A DNA stretch of 64,000 nucleotides from Rhodospirillales bacterium (GTDB lineage: Bacteria > Pseudomonadota > Alphaproteobacteria > Rhodospirillales > Casp-alpha2): positions 199,352-263,351 of the forward strand of contig JAEPMA010000006.1 of assembly GCA_017644185.1 (NCBI GenBank). Direction: 5' to 3'. Below the pieces are notes generated by a model. That model worked only from the letters and a program-made list of their open reading frames with translations, ran no database searches and was not told the DNA's origin. Below are positions 37,610 through 46,744 of the stretch, in pieces. The position numbers and the translations under genes are program-made. Every line of letters starts with the position of its first letter. Position 1 is the first letter of the stretch.

Positions 37610-39285
37610 TAGGCTGTCTCCGATCGCACGACGCGTGGTTTGTTGGTGCGAAGGGCGGGGGTCGGTTTGCTGTCGAGGTCGAGAATCAAGGTGGCCGCGC
37701 TGACGATTTTCGGATTGCGTGAAAAGGCGACGATGGTCTTGCCGCGCTTGGCCATATCGATTAGCGCCGAGTAGACAAAGGCCGTGCCTTCCTCGTCGAG
37801 GCTCTCGGTGGGTTCATCGAGCACGGCGAGCTTGCCGCCGACGAACATGGCCCGGGCAAAGGCGAGGCGCCGGCGCTGGCCGAGGGCCATATTGCTGCCG
37901 CCATTGACGATGAGCCGGTCCATGCCGTCCGGGCTTTCGTCGACGAACCGGCCCAGGCCCACTTCGCGGACGATACGCATCATGGTTTCTTCGCTCTGGT
38001 TCGGGTTCGCGGCTTCTAGGTTCGCCTTGAGAGATGCGTTGATGAAGGTCGGTTCCTGCGGCAGGTACATGAGTTGCGCTCGCCACCAGGCCGGATCGAG
38101 CTGTTTCAGGTCAACGCCGTCGGCTAGTACCTGGCCGCGGCTCGGCTGCAATAAACCGGCTGCCATCTTGGCGAGCGTCGACTTCCCGGCGCCGTTGGAG
38201 CCGGTGACAACCATAACCCCGCCGGGCGGGAGCTTGAAATTCAGCCCTTCGAACAATGGTGTCGATGCGCCCGGATAAGAGAACGAAACATCGCGGAATT
38301 CGATCTGGCCGTTGAACTGACTTAGCTTTGCGCCCTTTTCAGGTTCCACGGGCAACGAAGCGAACTCGCGGACCTTGGCCAATGCGTTTTCGGCCTTTGC
38401 GAAGCTCTCACCCAGTTGTGCGAACTTGATCATCGGCCCGAGGGCACGCGCCGAGAGGATGTTGGCGCCGATGAGAAGTCCGATGTCGAGCTTGCCGTGA
38501 ACCACCAGCCACGCACCGACGGAATAGATAAATACGCTCATTAATGCCTGTGCGCTCTGCGTGACCGACTGAACCAACGCCTGACGCCGGGCGATCATCG
38601 CGCGTAATAGTCGAGAGCGCTCACTCGCTTTGGTCCACGCTTCGGAAAGGATCGAACGTCCGCCGAATGAGCGGATCGTATCCGTGGCACCGTTGGCGTT
38701 GTTGAGGACCCCGGAAACCTCGTTCTGCGCTCCACTCAACGTCGCCATGGGGCCGCGCAGGCTGCGCTGCGATATCACGGCGAAAAGGAAGATGACGATG
38801 AGGAAACCGACTGCGATCCCAGCGAGTGCCGGGCTCAGCAAAAACAAAGCGAATGCGAACAGCAGAGCAAAAGGCACATCGATAACGGCGGTGATATTCC
38901 CGGGGGTGTAGGCATTCTCGACCAACTCGAGCCCGCGCACGACTTCACGCCGCTCACCCGGGGGAATGCTCATCAATGCCATGCTCTCGGCGGTCGTCAG
39001 AATTCCAAAGGCGCCGGTCGAGAGCTCGTCGTCCTTTTTAGCGCTCAACCCCCGGGCGAGCCGCATGCGGGCTTGCCGGAAACCGAGTTCAAGGGCGATG
39101 GCGATCAGCACGCCCGACGCCAATGCCGCGAGTGTCGCATCGACCCCCTGGCCAACGTAGCGGTTCAGAACCTGAATCACGAACAGCGGCGAAGCGAGGG
39201 CAAGGATATTGGCAAACAGCGATGCCGCCACGATTTCAGCGGTCAGTCCCGGTTTGGCCTTCAGGCGCTTGAAAAATTCACCCAT
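37609..39285 (-). CDS. T1SS ABC exporter (permease plus ATPase), system 1, altered H-loop
   Basis: 558 residues: six TM segments (about 1-310) and an ATPase domain (about 335-540). Exports a C-terminal-signal substrate across both membranes with its adaptor and TolC. Seen: Walker A GSNGAGKST, Q-loop LMYLPQEPTF, an atypical signature MALGQRRRLAFARA in place of LSGGQ, and Walker B LAVLDEPTESLD. The position of the switch histidine reads KTIVAFSRNPKI, with Ser for His. No C39-like N-terminal domain is present, so it is like PrtD/HlyB-short types. It is coupled to the adaptor gene and 111 bp downstream of the TolC-like gene. The missing histidine suggests slowed ATP hydrolysis or regulation (inference). 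Confidence 0.9.
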   Translation of the reverse strand: MGEFFKRLKAKPGLTAEIVAASLFANILALASPLFVIQVLNRYVGQGVDATLAALASGVLIAIALELGFRQARMRLARGLSAKKDDELSTGAFGILTTAESMALMSIPPGERREVVRGLELVENAYTPGNITAVIDVPFALLFAFALFLLSPALAGIAVGFLIVIFLFAVISQRSLRGPMATLSGAQNEVSGVLNNANGATDTIRSFGGRSILSEAWTKASERSRLLRAMIARRQALVQSVTQSAQALMSVFIYSVGAWLVVHGKLDIGLLIGANILSARALGPMIKFAQLGESFAKAENALAKVREFASLPVEPEKGAKLSQFNGQIEFRDVSFSYPGASTPLFEGLNFKLPPGGVMVVTGSNGAGKSTLAKMAAGLLQPSRGQVLADGVDLKQLDPAWWRAQLMYLPQEPTFINASLKANLEAANPNQSEETMMRIVREVGLGRFVDESPDGMDRLIVNGGSNMALGQRRRLAFARAMFVGGKLAVLDEPTESLDEEGTAFVYSALIDMAKRGKTIVAFSRNPKIVSAATLILDLDSKPTPALRTNKPRVVRSETA

Positions 39286-39378
39286 TTTTCGCCTAGCGTT
39301 CGTTTATACTCACGGCTGCATCTCTCAGAGGAGTGCGCAGGGGCATATTATTTCAGAAATTTTGCCATTTTGATATGC

Positions 39379-39397
39379 AGCAGACGGATCGTCTGCT
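39379..39397 (-). other. Strong hairpin at the TolC-like stop codon
   Basis: AGCAGACG-GAT-CGTCTGCT, an 8-bp perfect stem with a 3-base loop touching the stop of the TolC-like gene. No T tract follows on the minus strand. It could attenuate transcription into the ABC gene or protect the 3' end of the tolC message, allowing unequal expression within the operon. Confidence 0.45.
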
Positions 39398-42093
39398 CAG
39401 TGCTGATCCGCGTTATCGAACGCGCCGCCGGATGAAGGCGTGTACTTGATCTGTTTGGAGCCGAACAGGTCCGAAATCAGAGACAGCAGCGTCGGTTTCG
39501 TGGACTTTTCCTCAACGGCGTCAGTTGCCTTATCCGTCGCGGCGGCGACTTTGGTCAGCTTTTCCTCGGATTTCGTCGGAAGCGTCTTCTGAGCAGCGAG
39601 GCCAGAGTTATTCTTGTCATTTAATGAGCGTTGATGAGCGGTTTCGAAGAAGTTGAAAATCTCTATCAACGCACCGAACTTGTTCGTGTTCTCTTCGGCA
39701 CGGATCGGTTCCGTTACAGGCGTTTGTTCAACTGGCGGCACGGCGGCGACTTCCTGAACGGTCGGGGCTGGTAAACTCGAACTCTCAGTCGCTTCATTCA
39801 CGACAGGCGCTGGCACATCAGGTGTTTCGATGGCCGCGACCTCTTCGGCCATGGTGTTCGCGGGCGGGCTCTTCTCGAAAAAAGCCACAACGTCGCCAAG
39901 GAAGTTCGAAATCGACTGTCCGACCTTTTGTCCGAATTCGCCAGAAGCGGGTGCCTCGCTCACTTCAATCGCCGTATCCGGCGCGGGCAGGGGCATGCGG
40001 GGCATATCCATCGATACGCTGGCGACTTGTGTCTCGGGTTGTTTGGTCTGTGCTGCGACGAGATTGTCGTGAGCGCTATTGAAGAAGGAGAAGATGCTCT
40101 TGAGACTAAACCTGTCGGCGATCGTCGATGCAGGTGCGGCTTCGGGCACAGACGTCGAGAGAGCGGCAACCTCAGTCGGCTCATTCTCTGGTTTGGTGAC
40201 GGTGATGTCCTGGCGATAATTCGTAAGGTCATCCACCGATGGTCCGGTAGCCGTAATGGTCTCATTTGCAACCGGCCCGGCGCCGCCGAGTTCGGCCGGT
40301 GTGGAGCCGATCCCAATGTCGCTGCCGGTGTCGCTGTCAGGGGGCAAGCTATCCACCGTGGCCGAGATTTCATCACTGGCGTTGCTGGCAAACTCGGGTT
40401 CCGCCGGTTCGTCAAGCGGGGTGAAAGCGCCTGCATGAACGTCGAAGTCAGCGAAAGATTCATAACGCGACTTGGGTTTCGGCGGGTGCTTGGGTCGCAT
40501 CACCAGGTCGCCGGATTGGGAGCGGCCGAAGGTCTGGACAGTATCCGGCAGGATCCGCATGTCCGGCGCTTCTACGTTCTTGAAGATTTCTTGCAATTCC
40601 CTGAGGGAGCGACCACCGGCAACCGTCACGTCTGGCTCGATCTGGCCGTTGATCTGACCGGAGTCCGGGGTCACGGGCTGCAGGGGAGCCGGGGTCGGCG
40701 TGCTGCCCGGCGTTTCCGCTGCAGGGGCGGATTCCGGTAGATCGGAGGTCGGCGCCTTGATGCCCTTGGACCGTTTGATAACGTCGTATTCGAGAAGACC
40801 GGCTGCAGCCAATAACCCGTAAGCCGCGATCAATACATCCGTCTCGGCGGATTGAGCGTCCGACTTGGCGTTGATGAGATTGGTTTCCCCTGAAAGCACG
40901 TCGATCAGGGACCGGCGGCCAAGTTGGCGTTCGTTCCGTGCAAGTTCAAGGAACGCCGCCGCGATATTCGCCTGGTTGTTGAGGTGCGATGCTGTTTGTT
41001 TTGCCGTTTGCAATTGCTGCCAGGCATTGCGCACCTGCTCTTCGATATTGCGGCGTGTATCCGCCGCGGTGAAGGTGGTGGCGCTCAAATCGCTCTCGGA
41101 TGCTTTCAGAGTGTTGACCGCAGTGAAACCGAGATTGAAATCGAACGTCATTTCGACCTTGGCCAGGGTTTCCTGTTCTGCTCCGATCGTGCCGCTGACG
41201 TTCTTCTTGAACTTCCGCTCAGCGGTGGCGTCGATCTTCGGCATGAAATTGTCGGCCCTGGCCTTGCGCAAATCCTCCATCGCGATATCGGCGTCCAGGA
41301 TCGCATTCTTAAGCGACGGATTAGACTCGAACGCGATATCGGTTGCCTGCGTCAGGGTCGTCGGCAGGAAGGGGGCTGGGAAGGGCACTTGTTCGAGGGC
41401 CGTGATCTCATCCGGCATACGCCCGAAAACCGCCTGATAGCGGTTGAGGGCATTGCTCAGTCCACCCTCGCTCTGGGCGCGGCGCGCTTGCGCGCCGGCA
41501 AGCTGGGTTTTTGCCTGCAAAACGTCTGTCGAAAAACCGGAGCCCAGGCCGACCAACGCTTCTTCCAGGCCGGTTTGCTTTCGGATGTTTTCTTCGGAGT
41601 CTTTGGCAAAATTCAGTGCCGCGTTCGAGCGGATAACGTTGAGATAGGCGGTGATCGCTTCGAGGATCAGGGATTGCCGCGTCTCGATAAGATCGTAGCG
41701 CGCTGCTTCAACCTGCAGACGGGCTTTGTCTATGGCAGCATTGGTCGATCCGAAATCCCAAAGTAACTGGGTCAGTGAAATGTCCCACTCGTGAAAGCCA
41801 GTGCTGCTGTCGTCCCCGTTGTCGTTCTGCTGGGTTTCGTGACCAGCATTGGCCGTCTGGCTGAGCGTCGGGAACCAGTCCCCAAGCGCTTCACGCGCGC
41901 GGTTGCGCGCAGCGGTGAGGCGCGATTTGGAGGCACGGACACGGTCATGATTTTCGATGACATAGGGGAGGAGGGTCTCAAGCGTCTCGGCGCTCACCCT
42001 TTTCGGGGGAGCGGTGCAAAGCAAGCCGACGACGATGCTGGTAAAGCAGACCGTCTGAACAGCCGACCGAATTGAAGGAACCCAATCCTTCAT
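39397..42093 (-). CDS. TolC-like outer-membrane factor with a 440-residue disordered C-terminal extension
   Basis: 898 residues, about twice the usual 430-500. The first 455 residues are a normal T1SS outer-membrane efflux protein: signal peptide (to about 35), two OEP repeats with long helices (ETLETLLPYVIENHDRVRASK; TAITAYLNV-like helices; NERQLGRRSLIDVLSGETNL) and the end of the barrel domain at LLAAAGLLEYDV. The rest is Pro/Ala/Glu-rich, low-complexity, with recurring short amphipathic motifs: SIFSFFNSAHDNL, NFLGDVVAFFEK, IEIFNFFETAHQRSL, LISDLFGSKQ. TolC C-termini end in the periplasm, so this tail would be periplasmic. It is first in the T1SS operon, divergent from the PBP-MscS gene. 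Function of the tail is unknown. Confidence 0.88.
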   Translation of the reverse strand: MKDWVPSIRSAVQTVCFTSIVVGLLCTAPPKRVSAETLETLLPYVIENHDRVRASKSRLTAARNRAREALGDWFPTLSQTANAGHETQQNDNGDDSSTGFHEWDISLTQLLWDFGSTNAAIDKARLQVEAARYDLIETRQSLILEAITAYLNVIRSNAALNFAKDSEENIRKQTGLEEALVGLGSGFSTDVLQAKTQLAGAQARRAQSEGGLSNALNRYQAVFGRMPDEITALEQVPFPAPFLPTTLTQATDIAFESNPSLKNAILDADIAMEDLRKARADNFMPKIDATAERKFKKNVSGTIGAEQETLAKVEMTFDFNLGFTAVNTLKASESDLSATTFTAADTRRNIEEQVRNAWQQLQTAKQTASHLNNQANIAAAFLELARNERQLGRRSLIDVLSGETNLINAKSDAQSAETDVLIAAYGLLAAAGLLEYDVIKRSKGIKAPTSDLPESAPAAETPGSTPTPAPLQPVTPDSGQINGQIEPDVTVAGGRSLRELQEIFKNVEAPDMRILPDTVQTFGRSQSGDLVMRPKHPPKPKSRYESFADFDVHAGAFTPLDEPAEPEFASNASDEISATVDSLPPDSDTGSDIGIGSTPAELGGAGPVANETITATGPSVDDLTNYRQDITVTKPENEPTEVAALSTSVPEAAPASTIADRFSLKSIFSFFNSAHDNLVAAQTKQPETQVASVSMDMPRMPLPAPDTAIEVSEAPASGEFGQKVGQSISNFLGDVVAFFEKSPPANTMAEEVAAIETPDVPAPVVNEATESSSLPAPTVQEVAAVPPVEQTPVTEPIRAEENTNKFGALIEIFNFFETAHQRSLNDKNNSGLAAQKTLPTKSEEKLTKVAAATDKATDAVEEKSTKPTLLSLISDLFGSKQIKYTPSSGGAFDNADQH

Positions 42094-42461
42094 CGTTTCG
42101 TCCTACCATCCCTGGCGTCCGCACAGGATTTTTGACGCGTGCGGACAAGAGCTCATTTTTTATTCGCGATTCGAAATTAGCAAATAATTTCAATCACTCA
42201 CGTTTTAAACGTACGCGGGCGCAAGGTAAACAACGAGAGTCGCAAATGCCCCCATTTCCACGTGCTACGTGTATCAAAGCGCGACGGCGGAATCGAAAGC
42301 AAGGGCCGATTGAGGGCTTTACCAAATATCACAATCGAATAACAATTCTAAAACAAAGCTTTGCAATTAGGTGGCTCGCGGAATATCGGCTGTTCTGCTA
42401 GGCTGATCACTATCCCGATTTCATCGCGAGATCGGGGTTTGACACGGGAACGGGGGAAATC
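42094..42461. promoter_or_regulatory. 368-bp divergent intergenic region between TolC-like and channel-fusion genes
   Basis: Holds the promoters of both divergent genes, not resolved by eye. The right half (about 42320-42400) is AT-rich (AATAACAATTCTAAAACAAAG). The GTG start at 42462 is preceded by CGGGGGAAATC, a good Shine-Dalgarno. No gene or RNA recognised. Confidence 0.4.
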
Positions 42462-45389
42462 GTGGAGTTTCTGAAACAGCTGAGTAAGAAGCAGCTCTTC
42501 GGGCTCATTTTGGCGTTGTTGGTGATCATGACCGTGATCGGCTCCGTCATCGCCAACTTCACGTATCTTTCCGACGACGAAGAGAAAACCGTTCGTATCG
42601 CCGTTGTGGCGCCGTTGAGTGGGCCGTTGGCAGTCAATGGCCAATCGCTCAAGCAGGGGGCGGAACTGTATGCCGAGGGCATCAATGCCGCCGGCGGTAT
42701 CCGCGGTGGCCGCGTGATCGTCGACGTTTACGACGACAAGAATGACCCGGCCGAAGCCGAAAAGATTGCAGAGGACCTGGGCGCGAATTCATCTACGCTC
42801 GCTGTCATCGGTCACTGGAGCGTCGACGTAACATCCGCCGTGGCGCCGATCTACGAAAAGCACAACCTGCCAATGATCGCACCGGCACCACTGGATCGTG
42901 CCGTGATCGAAGGGCGGCCGAACATATTCTCTGGTGTGTTCGATACCAATCACGAGACTGCGTTTGTCGCCAACTACACGCGTAACGTTTTAGGGCAGAA
43001 AACGGCGTCGATTATCCACGACCTCTCCCCGCGCGGTCTGCAGATGGCCGAGACGTTTGAAGAAACCTACAAACGGTTCGGGACCCGTATCCGATACAAA
43101 TGGGGCTTCGACAGCTCAAGCGAGGACCTGGAAGACCGGATCCAGGAGATTGTCGAGGATCTCAAGCCCAAGCTCGATGTCGGTACCGTATTCATCGCCG
43201 CGGAGGAAGACGCCGGCGCGATGGTCCTGAAAGCGCTGCGTGATGCGAAAGCCCGCAATCCCGTCGTCGGCACATCCATTCTGGCGACCCGTGCTTTCCA
43301 GCAGGGCCTTGGCAATGACGCCGAAACGGTTGGATCTTACACCAACGGTATCGTCGCTTCGACACCGTTGTTGTTCGATACCGCGAACGAGGAAGCCCAG
43401 GACTTCAACTCGCGCTATCAGAATAAATTTGGCGCCTCGTCGGACTGGGTGGCGGCGTATGCTTTCGATTCAACGCATCTGGTCGTTGAGGGATTCAAGG
43501 AAGGTGTGCGAGCTGAGGGTGAGGAGATCATCGCCGGTGGACGGCGCATGATTCGGGAACGCCTGGCGGCAGCGGTCGACGCCGAAACCGGTATTCGCGG
43601 GATTTCCGGGGTCAAGACCTTCACCCAAGACGGGGGTGCCAAATCGCCGGTGTTCATGGGGCGCTATGACGGAAGAAATATGGTCTCGGCATTGACCCAA
43701 TTGCAGCCGATCAAGGCAGGGGTCGCGGCGAACTTCATCGAAGAATTAAAGAAGGGCAAGGTCCTCTATGTGAACGACCGGTTCATGTACAAGACCAACG
43801 TCGTGTATACCGGCCTGCAATTGAAAGAGGTCCGCGACGTCGATGTGGAGCAGGGGACGGTTACCCTGAATTTCCTGTTGTGGTTCCGCTACAGCGGGGA
43901 CTTCCATCCGGAAGACCTAACGTTCTCCAATGCGATCGAGCCGATCACCCTCGACAAGCCGGCCGCGGAACAGATTTCGCGCGGGCTCAACTACAAGCTC
44001 TTCGAGGTGACGGGCAAGTTCGCCTACAACTTCTCCAAGGTCAAAAGACCTTACGGCACGATCCTGATCGGGTTCGATTTCGCGCACAGGTTCCTGAACC
44101 GGAACAACCTGCAATATGTGACCGATGTCCTCGGCATCGGACTGGCAGGGGACACGACCTTCCAGTCGATCATTGAGCGCAATCAGGTTATCAGCGAGAA
44201 ACTCGACTGGGACATCGACCGTGCCTGGGTATCGCAGGAAATCGTGCCGATCGGGACACGCGGCGATCCGACGTATGTGGGGCATGGCTCTGTCGATCCG
44301 CTGTTTTCGCGTATCACAATGGGCGTCCTAACCAGCCCGGCACGGATCAACGTGCGCGATTTCGTACCCGAAGAATACTTCGTGTATCTGGCGATTTTCG
44401 GGGTTTTGGGGTCGGTCTTCGCGATCCTCATGGACCGCAAGAAACACGGCCGTTTCTGGTCGGCGCAATCGTGGATACTGCGGGTGATGTCGTGGCCGGT
44501 CCTATTGCTCGCGGGCGGTAGCCTGATCCTCGATTTTGCAGTTCAGGAACTGCAGGCGGGCTATGTCGACATGATCGTATTGGTGTACGACTGTCTTTGG
44601 TGGATTATCCCGGCGCGCATTGCCGGGATCGCGCTTGAGCGCTTCCTCTGGGTGCCGCTGGAGCAGCACACCCGCCGCATGGTGCCGAACGTGATCCGCA
44701 TGTTCGGCTCGCTGAACATCTACATCCTCGCTGGGTTCGGGATCATCGCTTTTGTCTTCGATCAGAAGATCACAAGCCTGCTCGCCACATCCGGTCTGTT
44801 GGCCATGATTATCGGCTTGGCGATCCAGGCCAATATCTCGAACGTGTTCTCGGGGATCGCGATCAACATCGAACGGCCGTTCGTCGTCGGCGACTGGGTC
44901 AAGATCGGCGACCTGGAGGAAGGCGAGGTGGTGGACATCACCTGGCGGACCGTGCGTATCAAATCCCGGAACGGCTTCACGATATCGGTCCCGAACGGGC
45001 AGGCATCCGAAATGCCGGTGCACAACTATACGGCAGGGAAGGTGACACGATTGTCGTACACCTTGAATGTCGATCCGGATGTTGATCCGCGCTTCATTGA
45101 GGACGTCTTGATGAAGGCGCTGCTGAAGTCGGAGAACCTGGTCAAGGAGCCGAAGCCCTCCGTCCGTTATAATGGCACCGTTGACGGGATGAACGACTGG
45201 GGGGGCAATTTCTCGATCCAGTACTGGATCGCCAGCTATTCCATGCGTGAGCAGATCGCTTCAGAGGTCTGGGACAACGTTTGGGATGAGTTGGAAAAGG
45301 CCGGTTTGTGCGGCAAGGCTTCCGCGGCGCCTGATCAGGACGGCGATGCCGCCGATGCGGGCGAGCCACAAGCACAACCTGCACAGTAA
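42462..45389 (+). CDS. Fusion of a periplasmic ligand-binding protein and an MscS channel
   Basis: 975 residues from GTG with a strong Shine-Dalgarno. An N-terminal TM (about 12-32) is followed by a type I periplasmic binding fold (about 43-415, VRIAVVAPLSGPLAVNGQSLKQG, typical of Leu/Ile/Val-binding proteins). Next comes a beta-rich middle domain (about 430-635, LNFLLWFRYSGDFHPEDLTF, reminiscent of pentameric-channel ligand domains), several TM helices (about 637-765), and an MscS pore and beta domain (LLATSGLLAMIIGLAIQANISNVFSGIAI, RPFVVGDWVKIGDLEEGEVVDI, ISVPNG). The C-terminus is acidic and Ala-rich. MscS proteins normally open on membrane tension; here a ligand-binding module is placed outside the membrane. 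It is inferred to be a small-molecule-gated or modulated channel. The TerB-like gene follows by 29 bp. Confidence 0.88.
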   Translation: MEFLKQLSKKQLFGLILALLVIMTVIGSVIANFTYLSDDEEKTVRIAVVAPLSGPLAVNGQSLKQGAELYAEGINAAGGIRGGRVIVDVYDDKNDPAEAEKIAEDLGANSSTLAVIGHWSVDVTSAVAPIYEKHNLPMIAPAPLDRAVIEGRPNIFSGVFDTNHETAFVANYTRNVLGQKTASIIHDLSPRGLQMAETFEETYKRFGTRIRYKWGFDSSSEDLEDRIQEIVEDLKPKLDVGTVFIAAEEDAGAMVLKALRDAKARNPVVGTSILATRAFQQGLGNDAETVGSYTNGIVASTPLLFDTANEEAQDFNSRYQNKFGASSDWVAAYAFDSTHLVVEGFKEGVRAEGEEIIAGGRRMIRERLAAAVDAETGIRGISGVKTFTQDGGAKSPVFMGRYDGRNMVSALTQLQPIKAGVAANFIEELKKGKVLYVNDRFMYKTNVVYTGLQLKEVRDVDVEQGTVTLNFLLWFRYSGDFHPEDLTFSNAIEPITLDKPAAEQISRGLNYKLFEVTGKFAYNFSKVKRPYGTILIGFDFAHRFLNRNNLQYVTDVLGIGLAGDTTFQSIIERNQVISEKLDWDIDRAWVSQEIVPIGTRGDPTYVGHGSVDPLFSRITMGVLTSPARINVRDFVPEEYFVYLAIFGVLGSVFAILMDRKKHGRFWSAQSWILRVMSWPVLLLAGGSLILDFAVQELQAGYVDMIVLVYDCLWWIIPARIAGIALERFLWVPLEQHTRRMVPNVIRMFGSLNIYILAGFGIIAFVFDQKITSLLATSGLLAMIIGLAIQANISNVFSGIAINIERPFVVGDWVKIGDLEEGEVVDITWRTVRIKSRNGFTISVPNGQASEMPVHNYTAGKVTRLSYTLNVDPDVDPRFIEDVLMKALLKSENLVKEPKPSVRYNGTVDGMNDWGGNFSIQYWIASYSMREQIASEVWDNVWDELEKAGLCGKASAAPDQDGDAADAGEPQAQPAQ

Positions 45390-45418
45390 TAGACGGACAC
45401 GCCGAGCGGGACGAGACG

Positions 45419-45862
45419 ATGTTTCTGGAAATGTTGAATACCGAGCAACGTGAGGCTTTTCTGATCCTCGCAAACCGTATCGCAATCGCAGACGGTGATG
45501 ACTCGGCCGAAGAGGCGGAAGCGATGGACAAGCTTCGTCTGGAAATGGGCCTAGGTGCCTCGGTCGATATGAATCGGGTTATGGCGGACATCGACGTCAC
45601 GGCATTCGATACTCACAAGGCGAGAGTGATCGCCGCCCTTGAGCTTTTGCGACTGGCCTATGCAGATGAATACGTGCATGAGTCGGAAATTGCCGAAGTC
45701 AGGGACGTTTGCGAGGCGATGGGATTCCCCGAGGAATGGTTGTCTACGATGGGGGAGTGGGCAACCCGCTTCAACGAGGTCGAGCACGAAGAACTCGAGG
45801 GGGAAATGGCGGAGTACCGTGATGCCCTTATCGAGCACGCCCATCAGATGATGGACGTCTGA
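45419..45862 (+). CDS. TerB-like/DjlA N-terminal-like acidic protein
   Basis: 147 residues, all-helical and acidic. The sequence IADGDDSAEEAEAMDKLRLEMG and LAYADEYVHESEIAEVRDVCEAMG shows two TerB-type helical repeats with acidic metal-binding-like turns. TerB domains sit in membrane-linked stress complexes, but the role here is not evident. It lies 29 bp downstream of the PBP-MscS channel gene, with a GGGACGAG Shine-Dalgarno, and is likely co-transcribed with it. It converges on speE with 22 bp between the stops. Confidence 0.7.
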   Translation: MFLEMLNTEQREAFLILANRIAIADGDDSAEEAEAMDKLRLEMGLGASVDMNRVMADIDVTAFDTHKARVIAALELLRLAYADEYVHESEIAEVRDVCEAMGFPEEWLSTMGEWATRFNEVEHEELEGEMAEYRDALIEHAHQMMDV

Positions 45863-45884
45863 GAGCCTGTCACCGTTAAAATAC

Positions 45885-46736
45885 TCAATCGATAATTTCG
45901 GAAACGTAACCCGGCAGGGCGAATGCACCCTTGTGCACGGCGGGGGTGTAATACCGGGTTTTGAGCCCAAGTGCCTGAAACCGCTCCTCAAGAACGGATT
46001 GGCTGACGTTTCGCAACTCGGGATTGTCCGTTGCCCAGCCCAATGCCATCGGACCACCAACGTAGGTCGGAATGGTCGCCAAGTAACACGACGCATCGGC
46101 GAATAGGTTTCTGAGGTGGGCGACCGTATTACGTAGCTCGTCCGGCTGCATGAACGGAACGCCGTTCTGCGTGACCAGAACGCCACCCGGTGTCAGGCAC
46201 TTTCTGGCGTTGGCATAGAAGGTGTCCTGGAAAAGTACTTCGCCAGGTCCGATCGGATCCGTGCTGTCGACGATCATCACGTCGAACTTGTCCGTCGTTT
46301 CCTTCACGAAAGCCGCGCCATCGGCAAACACCAGATTGGTGCGCGGGTCATCGAACGCACCTTGCGCGTGGTTCGGCAGATACTGTTTCGAAAGTTCGAC
46401 GACGCCAGGGTCGATCTCGACCATGGTGCAGTGCTCGACTCCCGGGTGGCGCAGCACCTCACGCAGCATACCGCCGTCGCCGCCCCCGATGATCAATACC
46501 CGTTTGGCGGCGCCATGCGCCAGGATCGGCACGTGCGCGAGCATTTCGTGGTAGATGAATTCATCGGCTTCGGTTGTTTGAGTAATGCCGTCCAGCATCA
46601 TCATCCGGCCGAAATCCGGGTTGCGGAAGATGATCAGCCGTTGGTGGTCGGTTTCACTGTCGAAGTAAACTTCGGCGCACGTGTATTCGGTTCGCCAGCC
46701 CGAATACAGCGTTTCCTGGAACTTTTTATCCGCCAT
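45885..46736 (-). CDS. speE: Spermidine synthase (polyamine aminopropyltransferase)
   Basis: 283 residues. Transfers the aminopropyl group of decarboxylated AdoMet to putrescine in the cytoplasm. Seen: N-terminal beta domain, LYSGWRTEYTCAEVYFDSETDHQRL and MMLDGITQTTEADEFIYHEMLAH, the cofactor-binding IIGGGDGGMLREVLRHPGVEH, and the catalytic-loop VDSTDPIGPGEVLFQDTFY with its Asp. Length is typical. The stop is close to the TerB-like gene. It lies nine bases downstream of speD, forming a speD-speE operon that makes spermidine. Confidence 0.96.
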   Translation of the reverse strand: MADKKFQETLYSGWRTEYTCAEVYFDSETDHQRLIIFRNPDFGRMMMLDGITQTTEADEFIYHEMLAHVPILAHGAAKRVLIIGGGDGGMLREVLRHPGVEHCTMVEIDPGVVELSKQYLPNHAQGAFDDPRTNLVFADGAAFVKETTDKFDVMIVDSTDPIGPGEVLFQDTFYANARKCLTPGGVLVTQNGVPFMQPDELRNTVAHLRNLFADASCYLATIPTYVGGPMALGWATDNPELRNVSQSVLEERFQALGLKTRYYTPAVHKGAFALPGYVSEIID

Positions 46737-46744
46737 CCGCCCGG

